DNA of 64,000 nt from JAPHSX01 sp041554195 (GCA_041554195.1 JBFFMJ010000004.1:186001-250000), one strand, 5' to 3'; shown: positions 32,190 to 41,104, counted from the first letter of the stretch. Notes: generated from the sequence alone by a model not told the origin. Translations and numbers: made by a program.

Positions 32190-32660
32190 ATGTCAGATCA
32201 AAAGAAAATGGCCATTATCGCTACCAAGGGTACGCTGGATTGGGCCTATCCGCCCTTCATCCTAGCCTCCACCGCGGCAGCTCTGGGCTACGAAGTACAA
32301 ATCTTCTGGACCTTCTATGGTCTTCAGTGCATGAAGAAGGATCTCAACCTGCAGGTAACCTCTTTGGGTAACCCGGGTATGCCGATGCCGATGCCGATGC
32401 CGGTATTGCTGCAAGCGCTTCCCGGTATGCAGGGCATGATGACTGCCATGATGAAGCAGAAGATGAAGTCCAAGGGTGTAGCTAGCCTGGAGGAACTTCG
32501 TGAGCTGTGCCTCGAAGCCGAGGTGAAGATGGTGGCTTGTCAGATGACTGTAGACCTGTTCGATATGGCTCCTAACGATTTCATCGATGGGCTGGAATAT
32601 GGTGGTGCTGCCACCTTCTTCGAGTTTGCCGGTGAAGCCGATATCACGCTTTACATCTAA
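32190..32660 (+). CDS. dsrE2: DsrE2-type sulfurtransferase
   Basis: A 156-residue DsrE/F-superfamily protein with the DsrE2-like elements IFWTFYGLQCMKKD, a Met-rich GMPMPMPMPMP segment (63-71 region), SKGVASLEELRELC and VACQMTVDLF, where Cys117 in CQM is the expected persulfide-carrying residue; Cys47 and Cys107 are additional. DsrE2 proteins exchange sulfur with TusA. The alternating Met-Pro run (four pairs) extends a hydrophobic stretch that is membrane-associated in this family. Confidence 0.9.
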   Translation: MSDQKKMAIIATKGTLDWAYPPFILASTAAALGYEVQIFWTFYGLQCMKKDLNLQVTSLGNPGMPMPMPMPVLLQALPGMQGMMTAMMKQKMKSKGVASLEELRELCLEAEVKMVACQMTVDLFDMAPNDFIDGLEYGGAATFFEFAGEADITLYI

Positions 32661-32678
32661 CAGCTGTTAACACTGTCT

Positions 32679-32710
32679 AAAAAATCCCCCGCTTGCGGGG
32701 GATTTTTTTT
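32679..32710 (+). terminator. Rho-independent terminator after dsrE2
   Basis: AAATCCCCCGC and GCGGGGGATTT form a long stem around a short TT-containing loop, followed by eight T residues. A strong terminator for tusA-dsrE2. Confidence 0.93.
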
Positions 32711-33025
32711 GCCTGCTATTTTTTCAGTATGCCGCAGCGTATGGTTTTGCTGCTTCTGTAACAGCTTATTTGATGAGAGTTTGCTGTTTTTAAGTAGTTG
32801 AATTCACAGTATTTATTTTATTTAAGTGAATAAGGGTTAACCCTATCGTCGCATGTTACAATATTAGAAAAACCTTCATAAGTCTTTGATAATAAACTTA
32901 TATTTCTTGTCAGTGCTTGACATAGTTCAGCGACATCAATATCGTTAGCCACACAAAACAAAAACTGTTTTTAAAAGTTATTTAAACGCTTCACCACAAT
33001 ATTAAAACCTGCGAGGAGTATAACG
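32711..33025. other. AT-rich intergenic region upstream of FadL-like gene
   Basis: This 315-nt gap is distinctly AT-rich and holds no gene. It contains the promoter listed at 32917-32945. No further repeats or RNA structures are evident. Confidence 0.6.
32917..32945 (+). promoter_or_regulatory. Sigma70 promoter for the FadL-like porin
   Basis: A perfect -35 TTGACA (32917-32922) is separated by 17 nt from TATCGT (32940-32945), about 80 nt upstream of the ATG. GAGGAG precedes the start codon. Confidence 0.65.
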
Positions 33026-34498
33026 ATGAAGAATTCCAAGCGTCTGCTTGCCTTGGCCGTGTCGGCCGCACTAGCCGCACCTATGGCCGCTTATGCTACA
33101 AATGGTATGAACCTTGAGGGTTATGGCCCCATTGCTACCGGTATGGGTGGTGCCTCCATGGCCTATGACAATGGTACTGCGGGCATGATGAACAATCCGG
33201 CCACTCTGGGCCTGATGGACGAGGGTGCCCGTCTCGATTTGGCAGTAGGTATACTGGGTCCCAATGTTAGTTCAGAAATGATGGGTGCTGGGTGGGATTC
33301 CAGCTCCACTTCCTTCACCATGCCTGCCGCAGGTTACGCCAGCAAGAGCGGTAAACTGACTTGGGGCATCGGCGCCTTCGCCCAGGGCGGCATGGGTACC
33401 GAGTATGACGATGCAAACTCCAGCAACATGAACACAGCTTCCCCGGGTGCCGCTGCCATCCTGATGGATGGCGTTCTCAGCGACCCAACCTTGATGGGTG
33501 ATGTTGCGGGAACTGAAGAATTCTCTGAGGTAGGCGTGATGCGTATCCTTTTCCCCGTTTCATACAGAGTAAATGATAAGTTGAATGTGGGTGGTAGCAT
33601 CGACTATGTGCGTGCCAGCATGGATATTAAGATGGCGATGCCCGGCAGCATGATGATGGATATGATGATGGGAACACAGGCCATGGGTACCTTGACACCT
33701 GATGCCACTATGATGGGTGGTTTAGGCATGTTTGATGGTGGTATCGCTGGCGGTTATTTCGACTTCGCTGACAGCAACCCCTATACCGGTGCCGCTACCG
33801 GTTCTGGTTTTGCCGGCAAGCTGGGCTTTACCTACCAGGTCAATGAGCAGCTGAGTGTAGGTGGTTCCTACCATAGTAAGACCAGTCTTGGTGACCTCAC
33901 CGGTGATGCTGAGATGTCTATGGTAGGTAATAATAGTTTCTTCGGGGATATGGCTGTCGGCCTTGATGGCTCTATTACAGTCAAGAATTTCCAGTGGCCA
34001 ACCACCATCGGTCTGGGAATCTCCTTTAAGGCCAATGACAAACTGACGATTGCTGCAGATGTCAAGCGCATCAGCTGGGCTGAGGTAATGGAATCCTTCC
34101 AGATGTCCTTTAAGGCCAGTGATGCCGCTTCGAATGACTTCAGTGGTATGGGTGGTCCTGACATGCGAGGGGCATCTTTGGATGCGGTGCTGTTCCAGGA
34201 GTGGGAAGACCAGACCGTTTACCAGATCGGCGGTGCCTATCAGGTGAACGAGGCCATGGTGGTTCGTCTGGGGGCTAATGTCGCGAATAACCCTGTACCG
34301 GATGATTACCTGAATCACCTGTTTCCGGCAACCATCACAAGCCATTACACTGCGGGAATCGGTTATGACGTTACTAGTAGCGATGCTGTGAACTTCTCTC
34401 TGACCATGGCTCCTGAGGCGAACAACACCAGCGACATGGGCATGGATATCTCACATTCACAGACCAGTTGGCAGCTGATGTACAGCAAAAAGTTCTAA
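33026..34498 (+). CDS. OmpP1/FadL-family outer-membrane protein with Met-rich segment
   Basis: FadL-like proteins are 14-strand outer-membrane barrels that take up hydrophobic molecules. The 490-residue precursor has a signal peptide ending in AYA and the FadL hatch-domain start TNGMNLEGYGPIATGMGGAS followed by NNPATLGLM. It ends in KKF, a C-terminal aromatic barrel signal. Residues 203-235 contain 12 Met, including MMM-D-MMM, an extreme run. A strong promoter suggests high expression. Beside sox and tusA-dsrE2, uptake of hydrophobic sulfur species is possible but inferred. Confidence 0.9.
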   Translation: MKNSKRLLALAVSAALAAPMAAYATNGMNLEGYGPIATGMGGASMAYDNGTAGMMNNPATLGLMDEGARLDLAVGILGPNVSSEMMGAGWDSSSTSFTMPAAGYASKSGKLTWGIGAFAQGGMGTEYDDANSSNMNTASPGAAAILMDGVLSDPTLMGDVAGTEEFSEVGVMRILFPVSYRVNDKLNVGGSIDYVRASMDIKMAMPGSMMMDMMMGTQAMGTLTPDATMMGGLGMFDGGIAGGYFDFADSNPYTGAATGSGFAGKLGFTYQVNEQLSVGGSYHSKTSLGDLTGDAEMSMVGNNSFFGDMAVGLDGSITVKNFQWPTTIGLGISFKANDKLTIAADVKRISWAEVMESFQMSFKASDAASNDFSGMGGPDMRGASLDAVLFQEWEDQTVYQIGGAYQVNEAMVVRLGANVANNPVPDDYLNHLFPATITSHYTAGIGYDVTSSDAVNFSLTMAPEANNTSDMGMDISHSQTSWQLMYSKKF

Positions 34499-34517
34499 TA
34501 ATTAATTAGTAGCTAAG

Positions 34518-34540
34518 CGGGGTGGCAACACCCCGTTTTT
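34518..34540 (+). terminator. Rho-independent terminator after FadL-like gene
   Basis: CGGGGTG and CACCCCG form a 7-bp stem with GCAA loop followed by T5. Confidence 0.85.
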
Positions 34541-34575
34541 ACATCAAATTAATAAGTTTCATTTAGGGGTTTGTA

Positions 34576-35511
34576 ATGAACGCAACGATGAAAAAAATAA
34601 TTCTGGCATCACTATTGGCGGTGTTCGCCGTGGGTGCCCAGGCTGCAAGTAAGCGCTTGAAGCCGTTTATTATGGCCGATGTCACTACCGGTGATATGAC
34701 TACGGTACAGCAGCAGGTAGAGAAGAAGCTGAAAGATGGTGGTTTTGAGGTGGTTGGTTCCTACGCGCCGTATAGTAACGCTATAGTTATCGCCTTCACC
34801 AATGACGCACTGAAGAAGAATGCGGCGAAATCTGAGTTTGGTGGTTACGGTGCGGCACAACGCGTCTCAATCACCAAGGTCGGTAATGACCTGCAGGTAG
34901 CTTATACCAACCCTACCTATATGGCACACGCTTACCGTATGTCGGGTGATTTGGCTGGTGTAACCACTCAGCTGGAAAAGGTATTGGGTAACCGCAAGGT
35001 ATTTGGTTCAAGAAAAGGGCTGCGCGTAAAGAAACTGCGTAAGTACCACTATATGTTTGGCATGGAGTATTTTGACGATACCAACATGCACGAACTGGCT
35101 CAGTACCCTAACCACAAGGCTGCACTGAAAACCGTTGAAGATAACCTGAAAAAAGGTCTTGGTGGTGTCAGTCAGGTGTATCGGATTGATATTCCCGGTA
35201 AGGATGAGGTTGTCTTTGGTGTTGGCATGAAGATGCCCAAGGGTGGTGATAAGTACATGGATGACAAGTACATCATGGGCATCATCGACTTTACCGAAGA
35301 GAAGGGTACGGCTCACCTGCCTTATGAGATTCTGGTCTCTGGCAAGTATGTCTATCACCTCTATGCCCGTTTCCGTATTGCCATCAATTTCCCTGACCTC
35401 TCCATGATGGGGGATAACAGCTTCATGAATATCGTCGAGTCGCCTGAAGCCCTGAAGAAGGCACTGACCAAGGTCGCCGGTGGTGAAGTGAAGGATAACT
35501 ACTGGGATTAA
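34576..35511 (+). CDS. Uncharacterised secreted protein, possibly tandem DUF302-like
   Basis: The 311-residue precursor has a signal peptide (cleavage after AQA, near residue 24). The first mature half (about 35-150) contains TTVQQQVEKKLKDGGFEVVG, whose pattern resembles DUF302-type domains, and the second (about 180-310) shows a comparable helix then strand pattern (HKAALKTVEDNLKKGLGGVS) and a conserved-looking AHLPYEILVSG. There is no Cys and no membrane anchor, so it is a soluble periplasmic or outer-membrane-associated protein. It follows the FadL-like gene by 77 nt across a terminator. I do not recognise a function. Confidence 0.8.
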   Translation: MNATMKKIILASLLAVFAVGAQAASKRLKPFIMADVTTGDMTTVQQQVEKKLKDGGFEVVGSYAPYSNAIVIAFTNDALKKNAAKSEFGGYGAAQRVSITKVGNDLQVAYTNPTYMAHAYRMSGDLAGVTTQLEKVLGNRKVFGSRKGLRVKKLRKYHYMFGMEYFDDTNMHELAQYPNHKAALKTVEDNLKKGLGGVSQVYRIDIPGKDEVVFGVGMKMPKGGDKYMDDKYIMGIIDFTEEKGTAHLPYEILVSGKYVYHLYARFRIAINFPDLSMMGDNSFMNIVESPEALKKALTKVAGGEVKDNYWD

Positions 35512-35513
35512 AG

Positions 35514-35592
35514 AACTCTGGGGGGAGTACTAACAAGAAGCCGCAAAGGCTCAGGAGGGGTAAGCTCTGCTACCACAGAATGACAGGATGTC
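35514..35592 (+). ncRNA. Chain of small hairpins downstream of the secreted-protein gene
   Basis: Between the stop codon and the terminator, four short stems lie in a row: ACTC/GAGT (35515-35528), AGCC-GCAAA-GGCT (35539-35551), GGTA/TACC (35559-35574) and GACA-GGA-TGTC (35582-35592). A competing stem TCTG/CAGA (35566-35579) overlaps the third. This could be a structured 3' UTR or small RNA. I could not match it to a riboswitch class. Confidence 0.25.
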
Positions 35593-35601
35593 TCGAATTA
35601 T

Positions 35602-35626
35602 AAGCCCTGCTATGCAGGGCTTTTTT
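35602..35626 (+). terminator. Rho-independent terminator upstream of glyA
   Basis: AAGCCCTGC and GCAGGGCTT form a 9-bp stem with a TAT loop and T-run. It ends the preceding transcription unit. Confidence 0.92.
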
Positions 35627-35805
35627 ATGTCTGGTCATTTTATTTGTCTATAGATCATGAAAAATCTGCCCAATTCGGGTAATCTTAGCGGTTTTCCGGA
35701 ACGCGTCGGGGCGATTTTGGGCTACGGCCCGAGTGCTCTATAGAATGCGGTCCGTATTCTTGTGTAAGCTACTGAATTAGCAACTATTTTCGTCAGGGGT
35801 GCTGG

Positions 35806-37059
35806 ATGTTTAGCAAAGATATGCATATCGAAGGTTATGATGATGAGCTCTGGTCTGCGATGCAGAATGAGGTGGTCCGCCAGGAGGAGCACATTGAGCT
35901 TATCGCCTCCGAAAACTACACCAGCCCTCGGGTGATGGAGGCGCAGGGATCACAGTTGACCAATAAGTACGCCGAAGGCTATCCCGGTAAGCGTTATTAT
36001 GGTGGCTGTGAGTATGTCGATGTGGCCGAGCAACTGGCCATTGACCGGGTTAAAGAGCTGTTTAATGCTGACTATGCCAATGTGCAGCCGCACTCCGGCT
36101 CGCAGGCCAATGCCGCCGTCTATATGGCGTTGATTCAGCCTGGCGATACTATCCTTGGTATGTCGCTGGCACACGGTGGTCACCTCACCCACGGTGCCAA
36201 GCCCAACTTCTCCGGTAAGATCTACAACGCCATTCAGTATGGTCTGAACCCCGAGACCGGCGAGATTGACTATGACGAAGTTGAGCGTCTGGCCGATGAG
36301 CACCAGCCGAAGATGATCATCGCCGGTTTCTCCGCCTATTCACGAGTTGTGGACTGGCAGCGTTTCCGCGACATCGCCGACAAGGTGGGCGCCTACCTGT
36401 TCGTCGATATGGCCCACGTGGCCGGTCTCATCGCCGCCGGGGTCTACCCCAGCCCGGTAGGTATTGCCGATGTCACCACCTCGACTACCCACAAGACACT
36501 GCGTGGTCCGCGTGGCGGCATCATCCTGGCAAAGGCGAATCCCGAGATTGAGAAAAAACTTAACTCTCTGGTCTTCCCCGGCACTCAGGGTGGTCCGTTG
36601 ATGCATGTTATCGCCGGTAAGGCGGTCGCCTTTAAAGAGGCCCTGCAGGATGACTTCAAGGTCTATCAGCAGCAGGTCGTGAAGAACGCCCGGGCGATGG
36701 CGAGTGTCTTTATCGAGCGTGGCTATGATGTCGTCTCTGGCGGCACTGATAACCACCTGTTCCTGGTCAGCTTCATTGAGGCGGGTCTTACCGGTAAAGA
36801 GGTCGATGCCTGGCTGGGTGCTGCCAACATCACCATCAATATGAATTCGGTGCCTAATGACCCGCAGTCTCCCTTTGTCACCTCGGGTATTCGCGTTGGT
36901 ACGCCTGCGATCACGACCCGTGGCTTTGAGCAGGAGGAGGCCGTCGCCCTGGCTGGCTGGATGTGCGACATCATTGATAGTAAGGGTGATGCCTCCGCCA
37001 TTGAGGCGGTTAAGGCCAAGGTGCTGGAGGTGTGCAAGCGCCTGCCGGTCTATAGCTGA
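35806..37059 (+). CDS. glyA: Serine hydroxymethyltransferase
   Basis: GlyA interconverts serine and glycine and makes methylene-tetrahydrofolate, the donor used by thyA. The 417-residue PLP enzyme has IELIASENYTSP, the substrate region GKRYYGGCEYVD and the PLP-lysine motif TTSTTHKTLRGPRGG. Length is normal. It opens a run of genes (nrdR, rib genes, nusB, thiL, pgpA) on the same strand, a common gammaproteobacterial arrangement. Confidence 0.98.
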   Translation: MFSKDMHIEGYDDELWSAMQNEVVRQEEHIELIASENYTSPRVMEAQGSQLTNKYAEGYPGKRYYGGCEYVDVAEQLAIDRVKELFNADYANVQPHSGSQANAAVYMALIQPGDTILGMSLAHGGHLTHGAKPNFSGKIYNAIQYGLNPETGEIDYDEVERLADEHQPKMIIAGFSAYSRVVDWQRFRDIADKVGAYLFVDMAHVAGLIAAGVYPSPVGIADVTTSTTHKTLRGPRGGIILAKANPEIEKKLNSLVFPGTQGGPLMHVIAGKAVAFKEALQDDFKVYQQQVVKNARAMASVFIERGYDVVSGGTDNHLFLVSFIEAGLTGKEVDAWLGAANITINMNSVPNDPQSPFVTSGIRVGTPAITTRGFEQEEAVALAGWMCDIIDSKGDASAIEAVKAKVLEVCKRLPVYS

Positions 37060-37108
37060 TCACTGTCGGGCGGTGAACTTCGTTGAGTTCGCCGCCGTTT
37101 AGACTCCT

Positions 37109-37630
37109 ATGCGCTGTCCCTTTTGTAGTGAACCCGATACCAAGGTGATCGATTCGCGCCTCGCTAATGAGGGTGATTCGGTGCGCCGTCGTCGTGAGTG
37201 TCTGACCTGCGGTGAACGTTTTACCACCTTTGAGACCGCCGAGCTGGTGATGCCGCGTATCGTTAAACGCGACGGCACACGGGTGCCTTTCGATGAGGAG
37301 AAGCTGCGCTCGGGTATTATGCGGGCGCTTGAAAAACGACCCGTTCAGGTTGAGGCGATTGAGGCGGCGATCCATCGCATTATGCACAAGCTGCGCGCTA
37401 CCGGTGACCGTGAGGTCAGCGCCGGGCAGCTGGGGGAGTGGGTGATGGATGAACTCCGTGATTTGGACGAGGTGGCCTATGTCCGTTTTGCCTCGGTCTA
37501 TCGTAGTTTTCAGGATGTGAACGCCTTCCGTGAGGAGATCGAGCGGCTGCAGGCTGAACCCTCCGCCGAGGTGAAGAAGAATCAGCTCTCCTTGCTCGAC
37601 AACCTGGCAAAGAAAAAAGAGAAGAAATAA
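37109..37630 (+). CDS. nrdR: Transcriptional repressor NrdR
   Basis: NrdR represses ribonucleotide reductase genes in response to ATP/dATP. The 173-residue protein starts with a zinc ribbon (MRCPFCSEPDTKVIDSR ... CLTCGERFTTFE) and continues with an ATP-cone domain (VKRDGTRVPFDEEKLRSGIM). It lies between glyA and ribD, a widespread arrangement. Confidence 0.97.
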   Translation: MRCPFCSEPDTKVIDSRLANEGDSVRRRRECLTCGERFTTFETAELVMPRIVKRDGTRVPFDEEKLRSGIMRALEKRPVQVEAIEAAIHRIMHKLRATGDREVSAGQLGEWVMDELRDLDEVAYVRFASVYRSFQDVNAFREEIERLQAEPSAEVKKNQLSLLDNLAKKKEKK

Positions 37631-37634
37631 TTTA

Positions 37635-38747
37635 ATGAGTGAATTTCAACAGCACGATATTGAGATGATGGACCGCGCCCTTTATCTGGCACGCAAGGGC
37701 ATCAACACCACTGAACCCAATCCCCGTGTCGGTTGTGTCGTGGTGAAGGATGGCGAGATCGTCGGTGAGGGGTGGCATGCCATTGCCGGTGGCCCCCATG
37801 CGGAGATCCTGGCACTGCAACAGGCGGGCGACAGGGCGAAGGGGGCTACGGCCTACGTCACCCTTGAGCCCTGTTGTCACCATGGCAAGACGCCACCCTG
37901 TAGTGATGCGTTGAGAGAGGCCGGGGTGGCGCGGGTAATCGTGGCGATGGAAGATCCCAATCCGCTGGTCGCGGGTAAGGGGCTTACGCAGCTCAACGAG
38001 GCCGGCATCGAGACGGCTAGCGGCCTGTTGCAGAACCAGGCCGAGGCACTCAACCCCGGTTTTGTGCAGCGCATGCGTATTGGCCGTCCCTATCTTCGCT
38101 GTAAGTTGGCGATGAGCCTGGATGGCCGCACCGCCATGGCCTCAGGCGAGAGCCAGTGGATCACAGGCCCCGCTGCCCGTGAAGATGTTCATCGTCTGCG
38201 GGCGCGTAGCTCGGCGATCATGAGCGGTATAGGAACCATCCTTGCCGATGACCCTTCGCTCACAGTTCGCCTTGAGGGAGAGGAAAATGTGCGCCAGCCG
38301 CTACGCATCATTCTCGACCCGCACCTCAGCACCCCTGAGGACGCTAAATTTCTTAAGCAGCCAGGTGAGTCGCTCATCGTCACTGCCTGTAGCGAAAAAT
38401 CGGTGCAGGACAAGTTACGTGAGGCCGGTGCCGAAGTGCTCTGTCTGCCCAACGGCAATGATGCGGTAGATCTGGCGGCACTGATGACCCACCTGGCCGA
38501 GCGCGAGGTGAACGAGATCCTGATGGAGACCGGTGCGATTCTTAGCGGCGCGGTGCTGCACGCCGGTATTATTGATGAGCTGATCGTCTACATGGCCCCC
38601 AAACTGATGGGAGACAATGCCCGCGGTCTGTTCCATACTCCCGGTCTTGATTTGCTGGCCGATGCGGTGGAACTCGACATTCAGGATATACGCGCGGTGG
38701 GTGATGACTGGCGTATTACCGCGAAGATTAAAGAGGTGGAGGCTTAG
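37635..38747 (+). CDS. ribD: Bifunctional riboflavin deaminase/reductase RibD
   Basis: RibD carries out the second and third steps of riboflavin synthesis. The 370-residue protein has an N-terminal zinc deaminase domain (HAEI and PCCHHGKTPPCSDAL) and a C-terminal reductase domain (about 150-365) with KLAMSLDGRTAM and the NADPH-binding region. It starts 4 nt after nrdR. Confidence 0.97.
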   Translation: MSEFQQHDIEMMDRALYLARKGINTTEPNPRVGCVVVKDGEIVGEGWHAIAGGPHAEILALQQAGDRAKGATAYVTLEPCCHHGKTPPCSDALREAGVARVIVAMEDPNPLVAGKGLTQLNEAGIETASGLLQNQAEALNPGFVQRMRIGRPYLRCKLAMSLDGRTAMASGESQWITGPAAREDVHRLRARSSAIMSGIGTILADDPSLTVRLEGEENVRQPLRIILDPHLSTPEDAKFLKQPGESLIVTACSEKSVQDKLREAGAEVLCLPNGNDAVDLAALMTHLAEREVNEILMETGAILSGAVLHAGIIDELIVYMAPKLMGDNARGLFHTPGLDLLADAVELDIQDIRAVGDDWRITAKIKEVEA

Positions 38748-38761
38748 CCCGCCACCTGATT

Positions 38762-39421
38762 ATGTTTACAGGCATCATTGAGGCGGTAGGAACGGTAAGT
38801 CGGCTGGAGAGCCGGGGCGGCGATATGCGCGTCACCATTCGTAGCGGCAAGCTGGATCTGGGTGATGTGAAGCTGGGCGACAGTATTGCGGTGAACGGCA
38901 TCTGCCTTACTGCTGTGGCACTGCCCGGTGACGGCTTCGTCGCCGATGTTTCGGGCGAGACCCTGAAACGTAGCGGCTTTGCGAATCTTAAAACCGGTAG
39001 CCGCGTTAACCTGGAAAAGGCGCTGACTCCCTCGACCCGCCTTGGCGGTCATCTGGTCAGTGGTCATGTGGATGGTGTCGGCGAGTTGCTGTCATTGCAC
39101 AACGATGGACGTTCGGTACGAATGCGTATTCAGGCCCCGGCGGAGTTAGCAAAATATATCGCTGAAAAGGGTTCGATTACCGTCGATGGGGTGAGCCTTA
39201 CTGTCAATGCGGTGGATGGTAGCCTGTTCGAGCTAAACATCGTGCCGCATACCATGCAGGAGACCACCCTGATCGACTTTACTGTGGGACAGCGTATCAA
39301 CCTTGAAGTCGATCTAATTGCCCGCCACCTGGAGCGTCTGCTACTCGGTGACCGGGCGGCAAAAAGTAGCAGTGATGGTATTAGCATGGCCTTCCTGGCC
39401 GAGCACGGATTTATTAAATAG
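38762..39421 (+). CDS. ribE: Riboflavin synthase alpha chain
   Basis: The enzyme dismutates two 6,7-dimethyl-8-ribityllumazines to riboflavin. The 219-residue protein begins with the conserved MFTGIIEAVG and contains two lumazine-binding repeats (about 1-97 and 98-195), with GDSIAVNGICLTAV in the first and GSITVDGVSLTVNAV in the second. Gene order ribD-ribE-ribBX-ribH is typical. Confidence 0.97.
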   Translation: MFTGIIEAVGTVSRLESRGGDMRVTIRSGKLDLGDVKLGDSIAVNGICLTAVALPGDGFVADVSGETLKRSGFANLKTGSRVNLEKALTPSTRLGGHLVSGHVDGVGELLSLHNDGRSVRMRIQAPAELAKYIAEKGSITVDGVSLTVNAVDGSLFELNIVPHTMQETTLIDFTVGQRINLEVDLIARHLERLLLGDRAAKSSSDGISMAFLAEHGFIK

Positions 39422-39454
39422 GGGCGCGATTGCGCGCCACAAGCGGAAACAAAT

Positions 39455-40561
39455 ATGGCCTTAAATAGCATCGAAGAGATTATCGAAGACATCCGTCTGG
39501 GCAAGATGGTTATCCTGATGGATGATGAGGATCGCGAGAACGAGGGTGACCTGATCATCGCCTCCTCAATGGTGCGTCCTGAGGATATCAACTTCATGGC
39601 CCGTTATGGTCGTGGCCTCATCTGCATGACCCTTACCCGCGAGCGTTGCAAGCAGCTGGAACTGCCGCTAATGGTGAAGGACAATACCGATGCACATGGC
39701 ACCAACTTCACCGTTTCGATTGAGGCGGCTGAGGGGGTAACCACCGGTATCTCCGCCTATGATCGGGCGATGACAGTTCGTGCCGCCATCGCCCCCAACG
39801 CCACCCCCAAGGATATCGTGCAGCCGGGTCACATCTTTCCGCTGATGGCACAGCCTGGTGGCGTGCTGACCCGTGCCGGTCATACCGAGGCGGGTTGTGA
39901 CCTGTCGCGTCTGGCGGGTCTGGAGCCCTCATCGGTGATCGTCGAGATCCTCAATGAGGATGGCAGCATGGCGCGTCGCCCCGATCTGGAGGTGTTTGCC
40001 GCCGAACACAATATCAAGATCGGCACCGTTGCCGACCTGATTCACTACCGTCTGCAAAATGAGCCGACGGTCGAGCGCGTCTCCGAGTGTGCGATGCCGA
40101 CCGAGCATGGTGAGTTCAAGCTGGTGGCCTACCGCGACCTGCTGAATCAGGAGCTGCACCTTGCCATGGTCAAGGGCGAGCTGAGCCCCGAGGTGCCCTG
40201 TATGGTGCGAGTACACCTGCAAAATACCCTCTGTGACATGTTCGACAATCAACGTGATTGTGGCTGGCCGCTGCGTGATGCGATGAGGCGCATTGCCGAA
40301 GAGGGGCAGGGCGTTGCCATTGTGCTGCGCCAGCATGAAGATACCGACAAGCTGCTGCGTCACATCAAGGATTACGAGATGGAGGACAAGGGTCTGCCGA
40401 TCCCCGAAAAGGACAAGAGCGATGACCTTCGCACATATGGTATTGGCGCGCAGATCCTCATCGATCTGGGTGTTAAAAAGATGAAGGTAATGAGTGCGCC
40501 GAAGAAGATGCATGCACTCTCCGGCTTTGAGCTGGAAGTTGTTGAATACGTCGAAGAATAA
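39455..40561 (+). CDS. ribBX: DHBP synthase with degenerate GTP cyclohydrolase II domain (RibBX type)
   Basis: The N-terminal domain (about 1-200) is an intact 3,4-dihydroxy-2-butanone 4-phosphate synthase with MDDEDRENEGDL and AGHTEAGCDLSRLAG. The C-terminal half aligns to GTP cyclohydrolase II but has lost its zinc site: where the active enzyme has a Cys then CDC, this protein reads HLQNTLCDMFDNQRDCG, leaving one plausible ligand. The arm that binds GTP is also replaced. This matches the ribBX variant known in Proteobacteria, which makes DHBP only and requires a separate ribA. No ribA is in the window. Confidence 0.92.
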   Translation: MALNSIEEIIEDIRLGKMVILMDDEDRENEGDLIIASSMVRPEDINFMARYGRGLICMTLTRERCKQLELPLMVKDNTDAHGTNFTVSIEAAEGVTTGISAYDRAMTVRAAIAPNATPKDIVQPGHIFPLMAQPGGVLTRAGHTEAGCDLSRLAGLEPSSVIVEILNEDGSMARRPDLEVFAAEHNIKIGTVADLIHYRLQNEPTVERVSECAMPTEHGEFKLVAYRDLLNQELHLAMVKGELSPEVPCMVRVHLQNTLCDMFDNQRDCGWPLRDAMRRIAEEGQGVAIVLRQHEDTDKLLRHIKDYEMEDKGLPIPEKDKSDDLRTYGIGAQILIDLGVKKMKVMSAPKKMHALSGFELEVVEYVEE

Positions 40562-40580
40562 TTGAGATAGGAAGAGAACC

Positions 40581-41054
40581 ATGTCAGAGATTAAAAATTA
40601 CGAAGGCAGTTTTGTACTGGATGGCAAGAAGTTCGGCATCGTAGTTGGCCGCTTTAACGCCTTTGTTGTCGAGAGTCTGGTCGAGGGAGCCATCGACACC
40701 CTGAAGCGTCATGGTGCCAAGGATGCCGAGATCGAAGTCTACCGCGTACCCGGTGCCTACGAGATCCCTTTAATGGCACAGCGTATGGCAAAGAGCGGCA
40801 AGTATGATGCGATCATCGCACTGGGTGCAGTGATCCGTGGCGGCACCCCGCACTTTGATTACGTGGCCGGTGAGTGCAGCAAGGGGCTGGCACAGGTAAT
40901 GTTGCAGTTTGACCTGCCGGTTGCCAACGGCGTGCTGACCACCGACAGCATTGAGCAGACCATCGAGCGTGCCGGCACCAAGATGGGCAACAAGGGCCAT
41001 GAGGCGGCGATGTCTGCCATCGAGATGGTCAACCTGCTGCCGCAGCTCTCTTAA
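40581..41054 (+). CDS. ribH: 6,7-dimethyl-8-ribityllumazine synthase
   Basis: RibH condenses DHBP with the pyrimidine from RibD. The 157-residue protein has VGRFNAFVVESLVEGA, VPGAYEIPLMAQRMA and ALGAVIRGGTPHFDYV, including the catalytic His. It follows ribBX by 19 nt with AGGAAGAG upstream. Confidence 0.97.
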   Translation: MSEIKNYEGSFVLDGKKFGIVVGRFNAFVVESLVEGAIDTLKRHGAKDAEIEVYRVPGAYEIPLMAQRMAKSGKYDAIIALGAVIRGGTPHFDYVAGECSKGLAQVMLQFDLPVANGVLTTDSIEQTIERAGTKMGNKGHEAAMSAIEMVNLLPQLS

Positions 41055-41104
41055 GTGACTGCGTACCCTGTCATGACCCGAAACAAACAACCGAGGAGAG
41101 CATC

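Noticed and set aside
35514..35805. Glycine or c-di-GMP riboswitch ahead of glyA
   Set aside because: The GCAAA loop first recalled c-di-GMP riboswitches, but the other conserved segments are missing and a terminator separates the structure from glyA.
37560..39460. FMN riboswitch in the rib operon
   Set aside because: The gaps before ribD, ribE and ribBX are too short or lack the conserved RFN segments.
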